The notes under the pieces were generated by a model. The model was not told the origin of the DNA. It ran no database searches and was given only the letters and a program-made list of their open reading frames with translations. Both the position numbers and the translations under genes were made by a program. A stretch of DNA of 64,000 nucleotides from the NCBI GenBank assembly GCA_037043455.1, contig JAWPHD010010319.1, positions 30,940 through 94,939 of the forward strand, given 5' to 3'. This stretch comes from Cyrtodaria siliqua. Its lineage: Eukaryota > Mollusca > Bivalvia > Adapedonta > Hiatellidae. Below, in pieces: positions 1-12,177 of the stretch (positions are counted from its first letter, which is position 1; every line of letters starts with the position of its first letter).

Positions 1-3000
1 TTACTCCGAGTTGTGAGAATGAATCACAACGGTTGCCCGAGACTAGTGATACTCCGAGTTGTGAGAAAGAAAGAGACCGAGACCAGTGATACACATAGTT
101 GTGAAAATGAATAACACCGGTATCCCGAGACAAGTGATACTCCGGCTTGTGAGGATGAATCACAACTGTATCACGAGACCAGTGTTATTCCGGCTTTTGA
201 GAATGAATCACAACGATATCCCGAGACCATGTGAGAATGAATCACAACGGTATCCTGAGACCATGTTACACCGGATTGTGAGAATCAATCACAACGGTAT
301 CCCGAGACCAGTGATACTCCGAGTTCTGAGAATGAACCACACCGGTATCCCGAGACCAGTGATACTCCGGCTTCTGAGGATGAATTACAACTGTATATCG
401 GGACCAGTGATACTCCTGGTTGTGAGAATGAATCACAACGGTATCCCGAGATCATTGTTACTCCGGATTGTGATAATGGACCACAACGGTATCCCGAGAC
501 CAGTGTTAGTCCGAGTTGTGTGAATGAATCACCACGGTATCGCGAGACTAGTTATACTCGAAGCTGAGAGAATAAATCACAACGGTATCCCGAGGTAAAT
601 AATACTCCGGCTTGTGAGAATGAATCGCAACGGTATCCCGAGGCACTTGTTACTCCGAGTTGTGAGAATGAATCACAACGATATATGAGACCATTGATAA
701 TTCGGCTTGTGAGGATGAATCACAACTGTATCTCGAGACCAGCGTTCCTCCGGCTTGTGAGAATGAATCACAACGGTATCCCGAGATCAGTGGTACTCCG
801 GTTCGTGAGAATGAATCACAACGGTATCCCGAGACCACTGTTACTCCGGCTTGTGAGAATGAATCAAAACGGTATCCCGAGACCAGTGTTACTCCGAGTT
901 GTCACAACAAATCACAACGGTATCCCGAGACCAATGATACTCCGAGTTGTGAGAATGAATCACAACGATATCCCGAGACCAGTGTTATTCCGAGTTGGGC
1001 GAATGAATCACAACGGTATCACGAGACCAGTGATACTCCGAGTTGTGAGAATAAACTTTCAACAATATCCCGAAACCAATGATACTCCGAGTTGTAAGAA
1101 TAAATTGCAACGGTATCCCGAGACCAGTGTTACTCCGGGTTGTGAGAATGAATCACAACGGTATCCCGAGACCAGTAATACTCCGAGTTGTGAAAATGAA
1201 TTACAGCGATATACCGAGACCAGTATTACTCAGAGTTGTGAGAATGATACACAACGATATCTCGAGACCAGTGATTATCCGGCTTGTGAAATTGAATCAC
1301 AACTGTATCCCGAGACCATTATTACTCCGAGATGTGAGAATGAATCATAACGGTATTCCGAGACCAGTGATACTCCGAGTTGTGAGAATGAATCACAACG
1401 GTATCCCGAGATCAGTGATACTCCGAGTTGTGAAAATGAATCACACCGTTATCCCCAGACCAGTGACACTCTGGCTTGTGAGGATTAATCACAACGGTAT
1501 CACGAGACCATTGTTATTCCGGCTTTTGAGAATGAATCGAAACGGTATATCGAGACCAGTGTCAATCCGAGTTGTAAAAAAGAATCACAACGGTATCCCG
1601 AGACCAGTGATACACATAGTTGTGAAAATGAATAACACCGGTATCCCGAGACATGTGATACTCCGGCTTGTGAGAATAAATCACAACGGTATCCCGAGGT
1701 CAGTACCATTCCGGCTTGTGAGAATGAATCACAACGTTATCCCGAGACCAGTGATACTCTGAGTTGTTAGAATGAATCACATCGATATCCCGAGATCATT
1801 GTTACTCCAACTTGTGAGAATGAATCACAACAGTATCCAGAGACCAGTGTTATTCCGAGTTGGAGAATGAATCGCAACGGTATCACGAGACTAGTGTTAC
1901 TCCAAGTTGTGAGAATGAATCACAACGGTATTCCGAGACCAGTGATACTCCGAGTTGTGAGAATGAATCACAACGGTATCCCAAGATCAGTGATACTCCG
2001 AGTTGTGAAAATGAATCACACCGTTATCCCCAGACCAGTGACACTCTGGCTTGTGAGGATTAATCACAACGGTATCACGAGACCATTGTTATTCCGGCTT
2101 TTGAGAATGAATCGAAACGGTATATCGAGACCAGTGTCAATCCGAGTTGTAAAAAAGAATCACAACGGTATCCCGAGACCAGTGATACACATAGTTGTGA
2201 AAATGAATAACACCGGTATCCCGAGACAAGTGATACTCCGGCTTGTGAGAATGAATCACAACGGTATCCCGAGGTCAGTACCATTCCGGCTTGTGAGAAT
2301 GAATCACAACGTTATCCCGAGACCAGTGATACTCTGAGTTGTTAGAATGAATCACATCGATATCCCGAGATCATTGTTACTCCAGCTTGTGAGAATGAAT
2401 CACAACAGTATCCAGAGACCAGTGTTATTCCGAGTTGGAGAATGAATCGCAACGGTATCACGAGACTAGTGTTACTCCAAGTTGTGAGAATGAATCACAA
2501 CGGTATCCAGAGACCAGTGATACGCTGAGTTGTTAGAATGAATCACATCGATATCCTGAGATCATTGTTACTCCAGCTTGTGAGAATGAATCAAAACAGT
2601 ATCCAGAGACCAGTGTTATTCCGAGTTGGAGAAAGAATCGCAACGGTATCACGAGACTAGTGTTACTCCAAGTTGTGAGAATGAATCACAACGGTATCCA
2701 GAGACCGGTGATACGCTGAGTTGTTAGAATGAATCACATCGATATTCTGAGATCATTGTTACTCCAGCTTGTGAGAATGAATCACAACAGTATCCAGAGA
2801 CCAGTGTTATTCCGAGTTGGAGAATGAATCGCAACGGTATCACGAGACTAGTGTTACTCCAAGTTGTGAGAATGAATCACAACGGTATCCAGAGACCAGT
2901 GATACTCTGAGTTGTTAGAATGAATCACAACGATATCCCGAGACCAGTGTTATTCCGAGTTGGAGAATAAATCGCAACGGTATCCCGAGACTAGTGTCAC

Positions 3001-4612
3001 TCCAAGTTGTGAGAATGAATCACAACGATATCCCGAGACCAGTGTTATTCCGAGTTGTGAGCATGAATCGCAACGGTATCACGAGACCTGTGTTACTCCG
3101 GGTTGTGAGAATGAATAACAACGGTATACCGAGACCAGTGCTACTCCGGGTTGTGAGAATGAATCACAACGGTATCACGAGACCAGTGATACTCCGGGTT
3201 GTGAGAATGAATCACAATGGTATCCCGAGACCAGTGTTACCCCGAGTTGTGAGAATGAATCACAAGGGTATCCCAAGACCAGTGATACTTCGAGTTGTGA
3301 GAATGAATCACAAAGGTATCCCGAGTCCAGTGATACTCCGAGTTGTGAGAATGAATCGCAACGGTATCACGAGACCAGTGTTACTCCGGGTTGTGGGAAT
3401 GAATCACAACGGTATCACGAGACCAATGTTACTCCGGATTGTGAGAATGAATCACAAAGATATCCCGAGACCAGTGATACTCCGAGTTGTGAATGAATCA
3501 CAACGATATCCCGAGATCAGTGTTACTCCGAGTTGTGATAATGAATCACAACGGTATCCCGAGACCAGTGATACTCCGGGTTGGGACAATGAATCACAAC
3601 GATATCCCGAGATCATTCTTACTCCATCTTGTGACAATGAATCACAACGGTATCCCGAGACCAGTGTTATTCCGAGTTGTGAGAATGAATCACAAACGGT
3701 ATCCCGAGACCAGTGATACTCCGTATTGTGAGAATGAATCACAACGGTATCCCGAGGTCAATAATATTCCGAGCTGTTAGAATGAATCACAACGGTACCC
3801 CGTGACCATTGTTACTCCGAGTTGTTAGAATGAATCACAACGGTATACCGATACCATTGATACTCCTAATTGTGAGAATGAATCACGAAGGTATCCCGAG
3901 ACCATTGCTACTCCGAGTTGTGAGAATGAATCGCAACGGTATCCCGAGACCTGTGCTACTCTGAGTTGTGAGAATGAATCACAACGGTATTCCGAGGTCA
4001 GTAATACTCCGGCTTATGAGAATGAATCACAACGGTATCCCGAGACCATTTTTACTCCCAGTTGTTAGAATGAATCATAACGGTATCGCTATACCAGTGA
4101 TACTTCGAATTGTGAGAATGAATCACGACGATATCCGAGACCAGTGATACTCCGAGTTTTGAAAATGATTCACAGTGTTATCCCGCGATCAGTGGTATTC
4201 CGGCTTGTGATGATGAATCACAACTGTATCTCAAAAACCAGTGTTACTCCTGCTTGTGAGAATGAATGACAACGGTATTCCGAGACCAGTGATACTCCGG
4301 GTTGTTGTGCGAATGAATCACAACGTTATCCCGAGACCAGTGATACTCCGAGTTGTTAGAGTGAACTCTGAACGATGTCCCGAAACCAGTGTTACTCCTT
4401 GTTGTGAGAATGAATCGCAACGGTATCCCGAAACCAGTATTACTCCGGGTTGTGAAAATGAATCACAACGGTATCCCGAGACCAGTGATAATCCGAGTTT
4501 TGAGAATGAATCACAATGTTGTCCCGAGAGCAGTGAGACTTCAGCTTGTGAAGATGAATCACAACGGTATCCCGAGACCAGTGTTACTCCGAGTTGTGAG
4601 AATGAATAATAG
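1..4612. repeat. 48-bp satellite array
   Basis: About 96 diverged copies of a 48-bp unit run from the window edge to about 4612. The unit is recognised by GAATCACAACGGTATCCCGA followed by GACCAGTGATACTCCGAGTT. As 48 is a multiple of three, two plus frames and one minus frame stay open over long stretches, giving 16-residue peptides such as NESQRYPETSDTPSCE and MNHNGIPRPVILRVVR. Stops and indels break every frame within about 240 codons, and there is no start context or splice pattern, so I read it as satellite DNA. Higher-order copies are visible: 1439-1762 recurs at 2015-2338 (576 bp, 12 units), and a 4-unit block of about 192 bp repeats from 2340 to 2940. Confidence 0.93.
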
Positions 4613-4870
4613 TGTCTCTGGTGTCGTATATCCGGTCCGCTCACAATAACTGGACTCTTGTTCAAGAATATGCTGCATTGACGGTGTCACGCCTCTAATA
4701 CCTCCATACATGTTTGTTTTATGTCTCCCATTTCTTCTACAAGCTTGAAAAGTGTTTTACAAATTAAAAAACAAACATGTTGACAAACAAAAGAAAATGA
4801 GATATATTTAAAAACATTATCTAATGAAGTTATTTGGGACCTCATGTGGTTGAATTAAATGGTATCGTTA
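4613..4870. other. short unique spacer between satellites
   Basis: Non-repetitive AT-rich sequence between two satellite arrays. I see no gene or structured element in it. Confidence 0.5.
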
Positions 4871-6314
4871 AAACAACTATAGATAAAATATAATATAAAC
4901 GATACCTATACACAATACGATATCTAGATATTAATCCATACAAAGTCCTCTAGATATTCGGGAGCCATACACTATACGACATCTAGATACAAACACATGC
5001 ATTATACGATATCTAGATATAAAGCTCATACATTATACGGTATCTATATACAACCCCATATATTATACAGTGTCCACATACAAACCCATACATTATACGA
5101 TATCTAGATACAAACCCATGCATTAGACGATATCTAGATATAAAGCTCATACAGTATACGGTATCTATATACAACCCCATATATTATACAGTGTCCACAT
5201 ACAAACCCATACATTATACGATATCTAGATACAAACCCATGCAGTATAACGATATCTAGATACAAATATATACATTATACGATATCTAGCTACAAACCCA
5301 TACATCATACGAAATCTAGATACAAACCCATGCATTATACGGTATCTACATACAAACCCATACATTATACGATATCTTGATATAAAAGCTCATACATTTT
5401 ACGGTATCTACCCCATACATTGTAAAATATCTAAATACAAAACACATACATTATACGAGATCTAGATACAAACCCATATATTATATGAAATCTAAATACA
5501 AACACATGCATTATACGATATCTAGATACAAACCCATGCATTATACGGTATCTACATACAAACCCATACATTATACAATATCTTGATATAAAAGCTCATA
5601 CATTATACGGTATCTACCCCATACATTGTACAATATCTAAATACAAAACACATACATTATACGAGATCTAGATACAAACCCATATATTATATGAAATCTA
5701 AATACAAACACATGCATTATACGATATCTAAATACAAACACATGCATTATACGATATCTAGATACAAACCGATATATTCGGTATCTAGATACACACCGAT
5801 ACATTAAACGGTGTATAGAAACACACCGATACATTAAACGGTGTATAGATACAAAGCGATATATTATACGGTATCTGTATATCCATGCTAGATACAAACC
5901 GATACATTAAACGGTGTATAGATACAAACCGATACACTGCACGATATCTAAATACAAACCCATACAGTATACGGTATCTAGCTATAACATCCATACTCTA
6001 TGCGATATCAGCACATTATACAATACCTAGATACATGCCCATGCATTATCCAATTAGATACAAACCCATGTAGTATACGATATCTAGATATAAAACCCAT
6101 ACACTATAAACAAAATATAGTTATAAAACCACCATACACTGTAAGATACTAGATAAACCCCATACCTTATACGATATCTAGATACACACCTATACATAAT
6201 ACGGTATCTAGATATAAAAGTCATACATTATACGATATCAGCTCATTCACTATACGATATCTAGAAACAACCACATACAAAATGTGGCATCTAGATATAA
6301 AACTATTCACTGTA

Positions 6315-6350
<36 letters not shown>

Positions 6351-6620
6351 CTCATACAATATACGATATATGTATACGTATATCATATATTGTATGAGTT
6401 GTATATCAAGATATCGTATATTGGAGTTATATATATATATATATATATACGATAGCTTGATATAAAACTCATACAATATATGATATCGATTATATATATA
6501 TATATAACTCATACAATATACGATATCTTGATATAAAACTCTAACAATATATGATATACTTTTTTTATGTAAAACTCATACACTATACAATATCTAGATA
6601 TAAATCACGCGCTTTCTTTT
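4871..6620. repeat. AT-rich ~30-bp satellite array
   Basis: Degenerate tandem copies of a unit of about 30 bp built on ACGATATCTAGATACAAACC and CATACATTAT. The unit contains the dyads GATATC and TCTAGA. Units drift in length towards the 3' end, and a block near 5300-5400 recurs near 5500-5600. The short open frames on both strands are low-complexity Tyr/Ile/Arg products of the repeat, not genes. Confidence 0.9.
6315..6512. repeat. (TA)n tracts inside the AT-rich satellite
   Basis: Three pure or nearly pure TA runs lie at about 6318-6348, 6428-6448 and 6490-6506, separated by CTCATACAATATACGATAT-type satellite units in both orientations. Locally they form inverted repeats that could extrude as cruciforms. 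Confidence 0.85.
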
Positions 6621-7079
6621 TTCCATTACTCCACTTCTATAGATTTGACATGAACTATTTACTCTGGTTTGTATCGGTCACAAACTACTATACAAGAAAA
6701 CAATTGTCATGATGCTGGGTGTGCATAAAATTCCCATTTATGTGCAGATAATCTTCTCCCCGGAGTGAGATGCCCATGTATCATCTTGCCTACAAACAAA
6801 TATTCACGCATTATCAATAATACATCTCTAGCAGTGTCAATATTTCACGAGAGTCAAGTCGCTACAAAACAAAAAACATTCAATATCAGTTTTCTGCGTT
6901 TTCATCGGCGAATCTAGGATTTCCGATTAATAGAAGGATGTTTTTTTCATTGAAAACAAATAAAAACACACAAAATCGTTACCGTCTATAGTTAGCGGTT
7001 TAGCCTATTTCAACCATTATTTTTCATAACTTGTTATGTTAATTATGTAGATCCCCAATGTTAGTTATAGGAAGATAAC
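6621..7079. other. unique sequence, no gene seen
   Basis: Non-repetitive, AT-rich sequence. I find no conserved coding frame, RNA gene or element ends. Confidence 0.5.
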
Positions 7080-7548
7080 TAATGCGATCTAAGTATAATT
7101 GTGAAGACCATGTCATAATCAAATATCGCCGGTATAATTACCATGTCATAATCACAGGTCGCCGGTATAAGTGTGAAGTCCATGTCATAATCACATATCG
7201 CCGGTATAATTGTGAAGACCATGTCATAATCACATGTCGCCGGTATAATTGTGAAGACCATGTCATAATCAGATATCGCCGGTATAATTACCATGTCATA
7301 ATCACATGTCGCCGGTATAATTGTGAAGACCATGTCATAATCACATATCGCCGGTATAATTGTGAAGACCATGTCATAATCACATGTCGCCGGTATAATT
7401 GTGAAGACCATGTCATAATCAGATATCGCCGGTATAATTATCATGTCATAATCACATGTCGCCGGTATAATTGTGAAGACCTTGTCATAATCACATATCG
7501 CCGGTATAATTGTGAAGACCATGTCATAATCAAATATCGCCGGTTTTA
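7080..7548. repeat. 39/33-bp minisatellite, 150-bp higher-order repeat
   Basis: Twelve occurrences of CGCCGGTATA lie at about 7128, 7161, 7200, 7239, 7278, 7311, 7350, 7389, 7428, 7461, 7500 and 7539. The spacing cycles 33-39-39-39, so the true period is 150 bp (50 codons) and three periods are present. Because 39, 33 and 150 are multiples of three, both strands are open across the array (about 150 codons each way). The peptides, such as RRYNCEDHVIIT, look like repeat translation only. Confidence 0.92.
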
Positions 7549-8954
7549 AGTTATTACATGTAGTAACCTAATTATCTTTCCATTTTGCTGCGATCTTAAC
7601 TATAAAGTTTTCTTTTTTGTGCAGCCCACGAATACGAAATATTTAAAAGTAAAATAAAAGTCCCTTTTTCCTAATCGCAAATGTGTTTTACCCATTTCCG
7701 GGTACATTGTAAATCGTGACTTCCTGTCAAACATTAGCAAAAATTACTGTTTGCGCATCAGTCATACAATGTGAACTTTAACGGGTAACACAATTGTAGC
7801 GTACTTGTCGACTCGTAACCATGAATACCGTACCGAAATAAATAAAACATGCATTCTTTTCTCTCCAGTCATTTATTTTGCACTCGAAACATATGAAACA
7901 AATATAAGGTTTTAACAGATATTGCTACAAAAGGATACACTGACAACACATAGACCGCTCTTTAATCACTAAATTACAATGCTCAAGATCTTTTGGAATC
8001 GTACGCACGCTTACCACGACAAAATGAAACCGTACACGCCATTATCTGTTTTAGATTTCACTTAATGTATTTATTCGCCAGATAAATGTGTTAGTTGTGA
8101 GGTAACCTGATCATTTTTACTACAGTTAAACAGAAAAAATACAAACAATGTTTTATACTCGCACGAATGAAATTCATTAGCCACCGGGAAGATTTAATGT
8201 TCTTTCTTTACAGTCGATTATTGTTTACATATGCATATTAGTGTAAACCCCGCTAATGTAAGGGACGTAACCCTTACTCACAAAACGCACAGTTCTACTA
8301 ACGGTTTAATTTCTTCCAACAGTTGAATTTAGTATGCGGCACACCAACACAACATGTTTATATTGAACATTCCAAGTTCATCGAGATAATTGTTTTTGGA
8401 AAGAATGGTAAAACATTCTCCCCTGCAGAACTGCGGAGTTGCTGCAAAGTCTGCTGTGAACGCTTCATTACTGTTTAATGACCCTCAAACCCCCTCAAAA
8501 GAAAGACGTCTCTGTCGAATTCGTGTCATTAACATAACGACGTCGACGGTGTTTATACTTACATTGTACATGTTGGTGATATATCAATAATTAATTTTAA
8601 ATGATTAGCTGTCCATATTAATAGTGATAGTAACAAGCTAGACGTGGTACATGTTATTCAACATAACTTGTTGGAGGTTTTAGCAAATCGTCGATTTGAC
8701 TAGCAAAGGGCGTTCCTGCTCATTATAGCAGATAATTATATCGTAATAAGCTTCTCGAAACGAAGTCCCATGTATCTTACAAACAATTTCATATTTTACA
8801 ACATTATGATAAATAGTTTGGTAACATGGAGAAATGGTGTTGCAAAACCCAAATAATGCCGAGAGCAGCGATGTGTATACCAATGTGTGTGTCCCTCGTG
8901 AAGACACATTTTCGCATATGTATATGTTAAAGAAACTAACCCGCCAAATAACGC
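7549..8954. other. unique sequence, no gene recognised
   Basis: About 1.4 kb without tandem repeats. Short open frames exist (for example 8390-8590) but none has recognisable domain sequence or flanking splice signals that I can support. Confidence 0.5.
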
Positions 8955-9295
8955 CAACATTACACTACAAAACCGTTCATCAAAACTCTATCCAGGTATT
9001 CAGGTCATATAATAATGTATGTGTGCCAATTAAAAGTATAGGTTTATTCACGGGTTCTTAAGTGTGACTGAATATGCGTGAAATGATGTATGACTTGGAA
9101 ACTATTAATTCGACGCTCCAGTTTTGGGGTTTGGTATGGCTGGTTAAAATCATGTATATTGAGTCTATAGAGTAGGGATTCAAAAATATGTAAGTTATAT
9201 ATATATATATCGATGTCAGTAGGTTTAGAAACGGTATACATCTGTTGTAAAAGGCGTCTGTTGATGTCGGGATAGGGACTTGAAATCTAACATCC
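8955..9295 (+). repeat. dispersed repeat, copy of the 32.1-kb element
   Basis: This segment aligns colinearly but with clear divergence to 32075-32420. Shared blocks include AAACCGTTC, the GGTCA around 9005, TAATTAAAA, a CACGGGTTC box and a late TGTTGTAAAA block. The second copy lies inside an element with clear terminal inverted repeats. Ends are not obvious here, so this is probably an older, eroded copy. Confidence 0.55.
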
Positions 9296-9396
9296 AGATA
9301 CACACAAGTTGAACGCGAGCGTATGCCTGCACTCAATGTTCATAAAAACGTTTGACTGGAAGTAGTTTAAATGCTGCTGTATACTTTGCAAAGGGA

Positions 9397-9690
9397 TTGG
9401 TGTGGCCTAGTAGATAGCACGGTGGAATTGAGGTAGCACGGAGGATTCGGGTCCAAGCCTCACCGGCGACACTGTGTTTTGTTGGTGTATTCTTTCCATT
9501 TGCCTCGTCCGTCGTATGGGGACGTAAATCAGGCGGTCCTCTGAGCATGTAAGCGAACCACCGGAATCTAGTATTTAGTAAGAGTAGGGCAGGTTCCCGG
9601 ATTCATATGGATTTTAGTCATTCTCCTCTCTCTTTGGCAGTTCCAAATAACCTATAATGCGTTGATGCGGCGTTAAACAAAAAATAATTC
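9397..9690 (+). mobile_element. tRNA-derived SINE
   Basis: A tRNA-like head carries a box A-like TGGCCTAGTAG (from 9402) and a box B-like GGATTCGGGTCC (9443-9454). A long 3' domain follows, with CGTATGGGGACGTAAA, AAGAGTAGGGCAGGTTCC and a terminal GTTGATGCGGCGTTAAAC. The 3' domain recurs at 9795-10000, 28318-28585 and 56590-56840, so it is an interspersed family. Its layout matches tRNA-head SINEs with conserved 3' domains known from molluscs. It is non-coding and would depend on a LINE for mobility. Confidence 0.8.
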
Positions 9691-9794
9691 ATACTTTTCA
9701 ATTTGAATTTGTTAACGCCCAGATAACACGGGCTCCGCTCACCCTACCCCCACCCCACCTCACACATGAACAACAAAACACCAAGTATAATCTT

Positions 9795-10005
9795 CTCTGA
9801 TAAGTGCCCATCGAATGGGGACATAAACCGTGTATCGCAGTAGTTATTATCTGAACACGTTAAAAACAATAAACAGCTATTCATTAAGAGTAAGAGCAGC
9901 CAGGTTCCATGAGTCCTATGTATTCTTCCCCTCTCTCATGGGTTGTTGTAAATAACATAATATAATGTGTTGATCGGCCGTTAAATAAGGCCACAATTAA
10001 AAAAA
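9795..10005 (+). mobile_element. SINE 3' domain, truncated copy
   Basis: Only the 3' part of the 9397-9690 family is recognisable: ATGGGGACATAAACCGTGTA, the GAGTAAGAGCAGCCAGGTTCC block and the terminal GTGTTGATCGGCCGTTAAAT. The tRNA-like head is missing, as expected of a 5'-truncated insertion. Confidence 0.7.
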
Positions 10006-10777
10006 TCTGTGTTTGCCCGAATCCGACCTTAGATTTTTAAAAAGCTCCTTATTTGGCCATTAGGAATCGTAAAATTAATATCGCAATGAGATCGTAAATT
10101 GTGTGACCTTACGTTATGTAACTCAAAAGTATCCAATACATAAGAATTGGCCTCGTCATGTTGAGATAACTGATGGTATAACATACTTAATTAACACGTT
10201 TTCGTCTTAAAGTATTTCAGAAGACACCTTCTTCACCTTCATTTGAGCGCAAACTGCATTTCTTTGACAAAAACCGCTTTCTGAAAATAAATAATACGAA
10301 TATGTCTTTACAATAAGTTGATATTTTTTTTAATTCACATTCTTTAGTTAATTATTTTTTGTTTTTAATACTTCATTTCTTAGTTAAGAAGATTAATTTT
10401 GGATAATTTAAAAAAAATCGAGTGTTGTAAACTTCGACCGCTTCTGCCGTCATAGAAGATTGTTAGAACTGACTCCATTTTCTGCCGGATTTCTTTTTCT
10501 TTAGACAATTCTGAACATATATTCAGGTGTCAATGCACACTTGTTTTTACTAGCTTCTTACAATTAAATGAATGATTTAGATGTTGTCACTTCTTATTTA
10601 TATATATGAAATATCTGGACCTATCTGTTCAATTTTAAATTAAAGGTTTATGAGGGTCATCCCCGATCATACAGTACTTTAATTTATTAAAGTTCTCTGC
10701 AATGAGGGGTGGGTGAGGGTGTAAAGCCATTAGTCAGGTGTAAATCTAGAATTTGAGTTAAAGGTGAGGGGTGAAAT

Positions 10778-10886
10778 CTTGAGCGACGGGCTGTGGGCGG
10801 GGCTTGTGGTTAGAGGGCATGCTCCCTGATCTTGAGCGACGGGCTGTGGGCGGGGCTTGTGGTTAGAGGTCATGCTCCCTGGAAAT
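10778..10886. repeat. 53-bp tandem duplication, GC-rich
   Basis: A block starting GAGCGACGGGCTGTGGGCGG at 10781 repeats at 10834 with almost no change, in otherwise AT-rich DNA. Confidence 0.85.
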
Positions 10887-10969
10887 CCTTTGCTCCCTAC
10901 ATGGCATACGGTAAACTCGAATGCATTTTCAGAATATTTTAATTGTTAAATCCCATGATGAACAACGGT

Positions 10970-11078
10970 GGACCCGGTGCGCTCCCCCTCATATACGGCA
11001 AGCAGAGGTTAACACTATGCTTACCTAACCTTTTTAGTGGCAGAGGCGAGAGCACCGGGTCTGCCCTTGTTATCTGGG
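10970..11078. repeat. hairpin-forming GC-rich block
   Basis: GACCCGGTGCGCTC near 10973 pairs with GAGAGCACCGGGTC near 11048 (13 of 14). The following GCCCTTGTTATCTGGG is the inverted form of GCCCAGATAACACGGGC at 9717-9733, so both may be ends of one eroded element. Confidence 0.55.
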
Positions 11079-11968
11079 TATATTTTCAGTGAAACATTTT
11101 AATGAATATAGGAAAGCATAAGGTAACCCTGTCTAAAAGGTAACCCCTTACGCAAAAGGTAACCCTTTCTCCACAAACTGTAACCCCGACCTATCAAAAA
11201 GGTACTTTGCACGGTGAACTTTTAAAATGGCGGACGTGTACAGCTGTATAATTATTCATAAAACCAAACAGGCTTTAAGAATACGCATTCTTTTGGACGC
11301 CATTTTGAAACGTTATATATGTCGACTTATTGTCCGCATCAAATTAAAAATATGACTTCATTATGTACCAATTTCTATCTTGTCGCCAAAAAATAGTTGA
11401 TTATAGTGATAATGAATAACAGATAAAAATAATTTTCAGCAATAAAAATTTAAAAAGGTGGCAATTTGTATATGACTTGCAACGAATTTTAGTGGTAAAA
11501 TATCTCAACATGACGAGGCCGATATACGTTTCCGTAAAAAAGCATAATTATAAACTTATTTGAAATACATATTCACGTTGTTGTTTTTTTTGAAAGCGGT
11601 TATGATATGATCAAATAAAAGTGTCTTCTGAAATACTTCTAGGCGAAGATGTGTTAAGTCATCTTAAACCATAATATATATGTTTCCGTTAATGTGGCGT
11701 AGTCATGAGTTTTACACTACAGGTATATTTAATTGCATGTACCATAGTTAATGCCAGCGATTCGAACGAATCAGACATGATGCATAAACAAACAAACAAA
11801 TACAATTTAGGATGATCATATAAACTCCAGAAAAGAAGAAAAAATAATACGAATAAAGAAAATAAGAAGTTGAAAATAGAGAACAGTATTTACTACGTAT
11901 TAAAATAATAATTGTATCAATGTTTGTTTCCTACGGAGCCCGCAGTTGACATGCAGAATTACTTTTTT

Positions 11969-12060
11969 TTAAGCGTTCGCACGCTCTACTAGAGCGTTCG
12001 CGAGCGTTCGCACGCTCTAGTAGAGCGTTCGCACACTGTAGCTAGAGCGTTCGCATGACG
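11969..12060. repeat. palindromic GCGTTCGC / CTCTAGTAGAG cluster
   Basis: Four copies of GAGCGTTCGC lie in about 90 bp. They are joined by near-perfect palindromes (CGCTCTACTAGAGCG, CGCTCTAGTAGAGCG). The block is GC-rich against AT-rich flanks and ends about 120 bp before the 5' LTR of the retrotransposon. Confidence 0.8.
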
Positions 12061-12177
12061 AACAGTGTGATATAAAAATAATTGCATGCGATTAAACTAA
12101 CGCTCTGTGTGTTGACAATTGAGTACAACGCGACTTTTATGAAAAACAATTTAACTCAATCAAAAACTGTGACCCCT

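Larger units (their letters stand above)
10149..11670. repeat. pair of imperfect inverted repeats
   Basis: GGCCTCGTCATGTTGAGATA at 10149-10168 occurs exactly inverted at 11501-11520. The block around AAGTATTTCAGAAGACAC (10210-10227) occurs inverted at 11631-11648, followed by matching AACCGCTTTC and GAATATGT blocks. The order of the two matches is not that of a simple hairpin, so they look like two opposed copies of a dispersed repeat with a permuted segment. No coding sequence is seen between them. Confidence 0.6.

Noticed and set aside
1..4612. Tandem open frames of 140-240 codons read as a repetitive protein gene
   Set aside because: The frames are by-products of a 48-bp unit with few stops. 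Stops and indels occur in every frame and no start or splice context is seen.
7080..7548. CRISPR-like array (regular repeats with alternating variable parts)
   Set aside because: There are no unique spacers, the whole unit is repeated, and the genome is eukaryotic. The same reasoning applies to the 30-bp, 22-bp and TCCGGA arrays.
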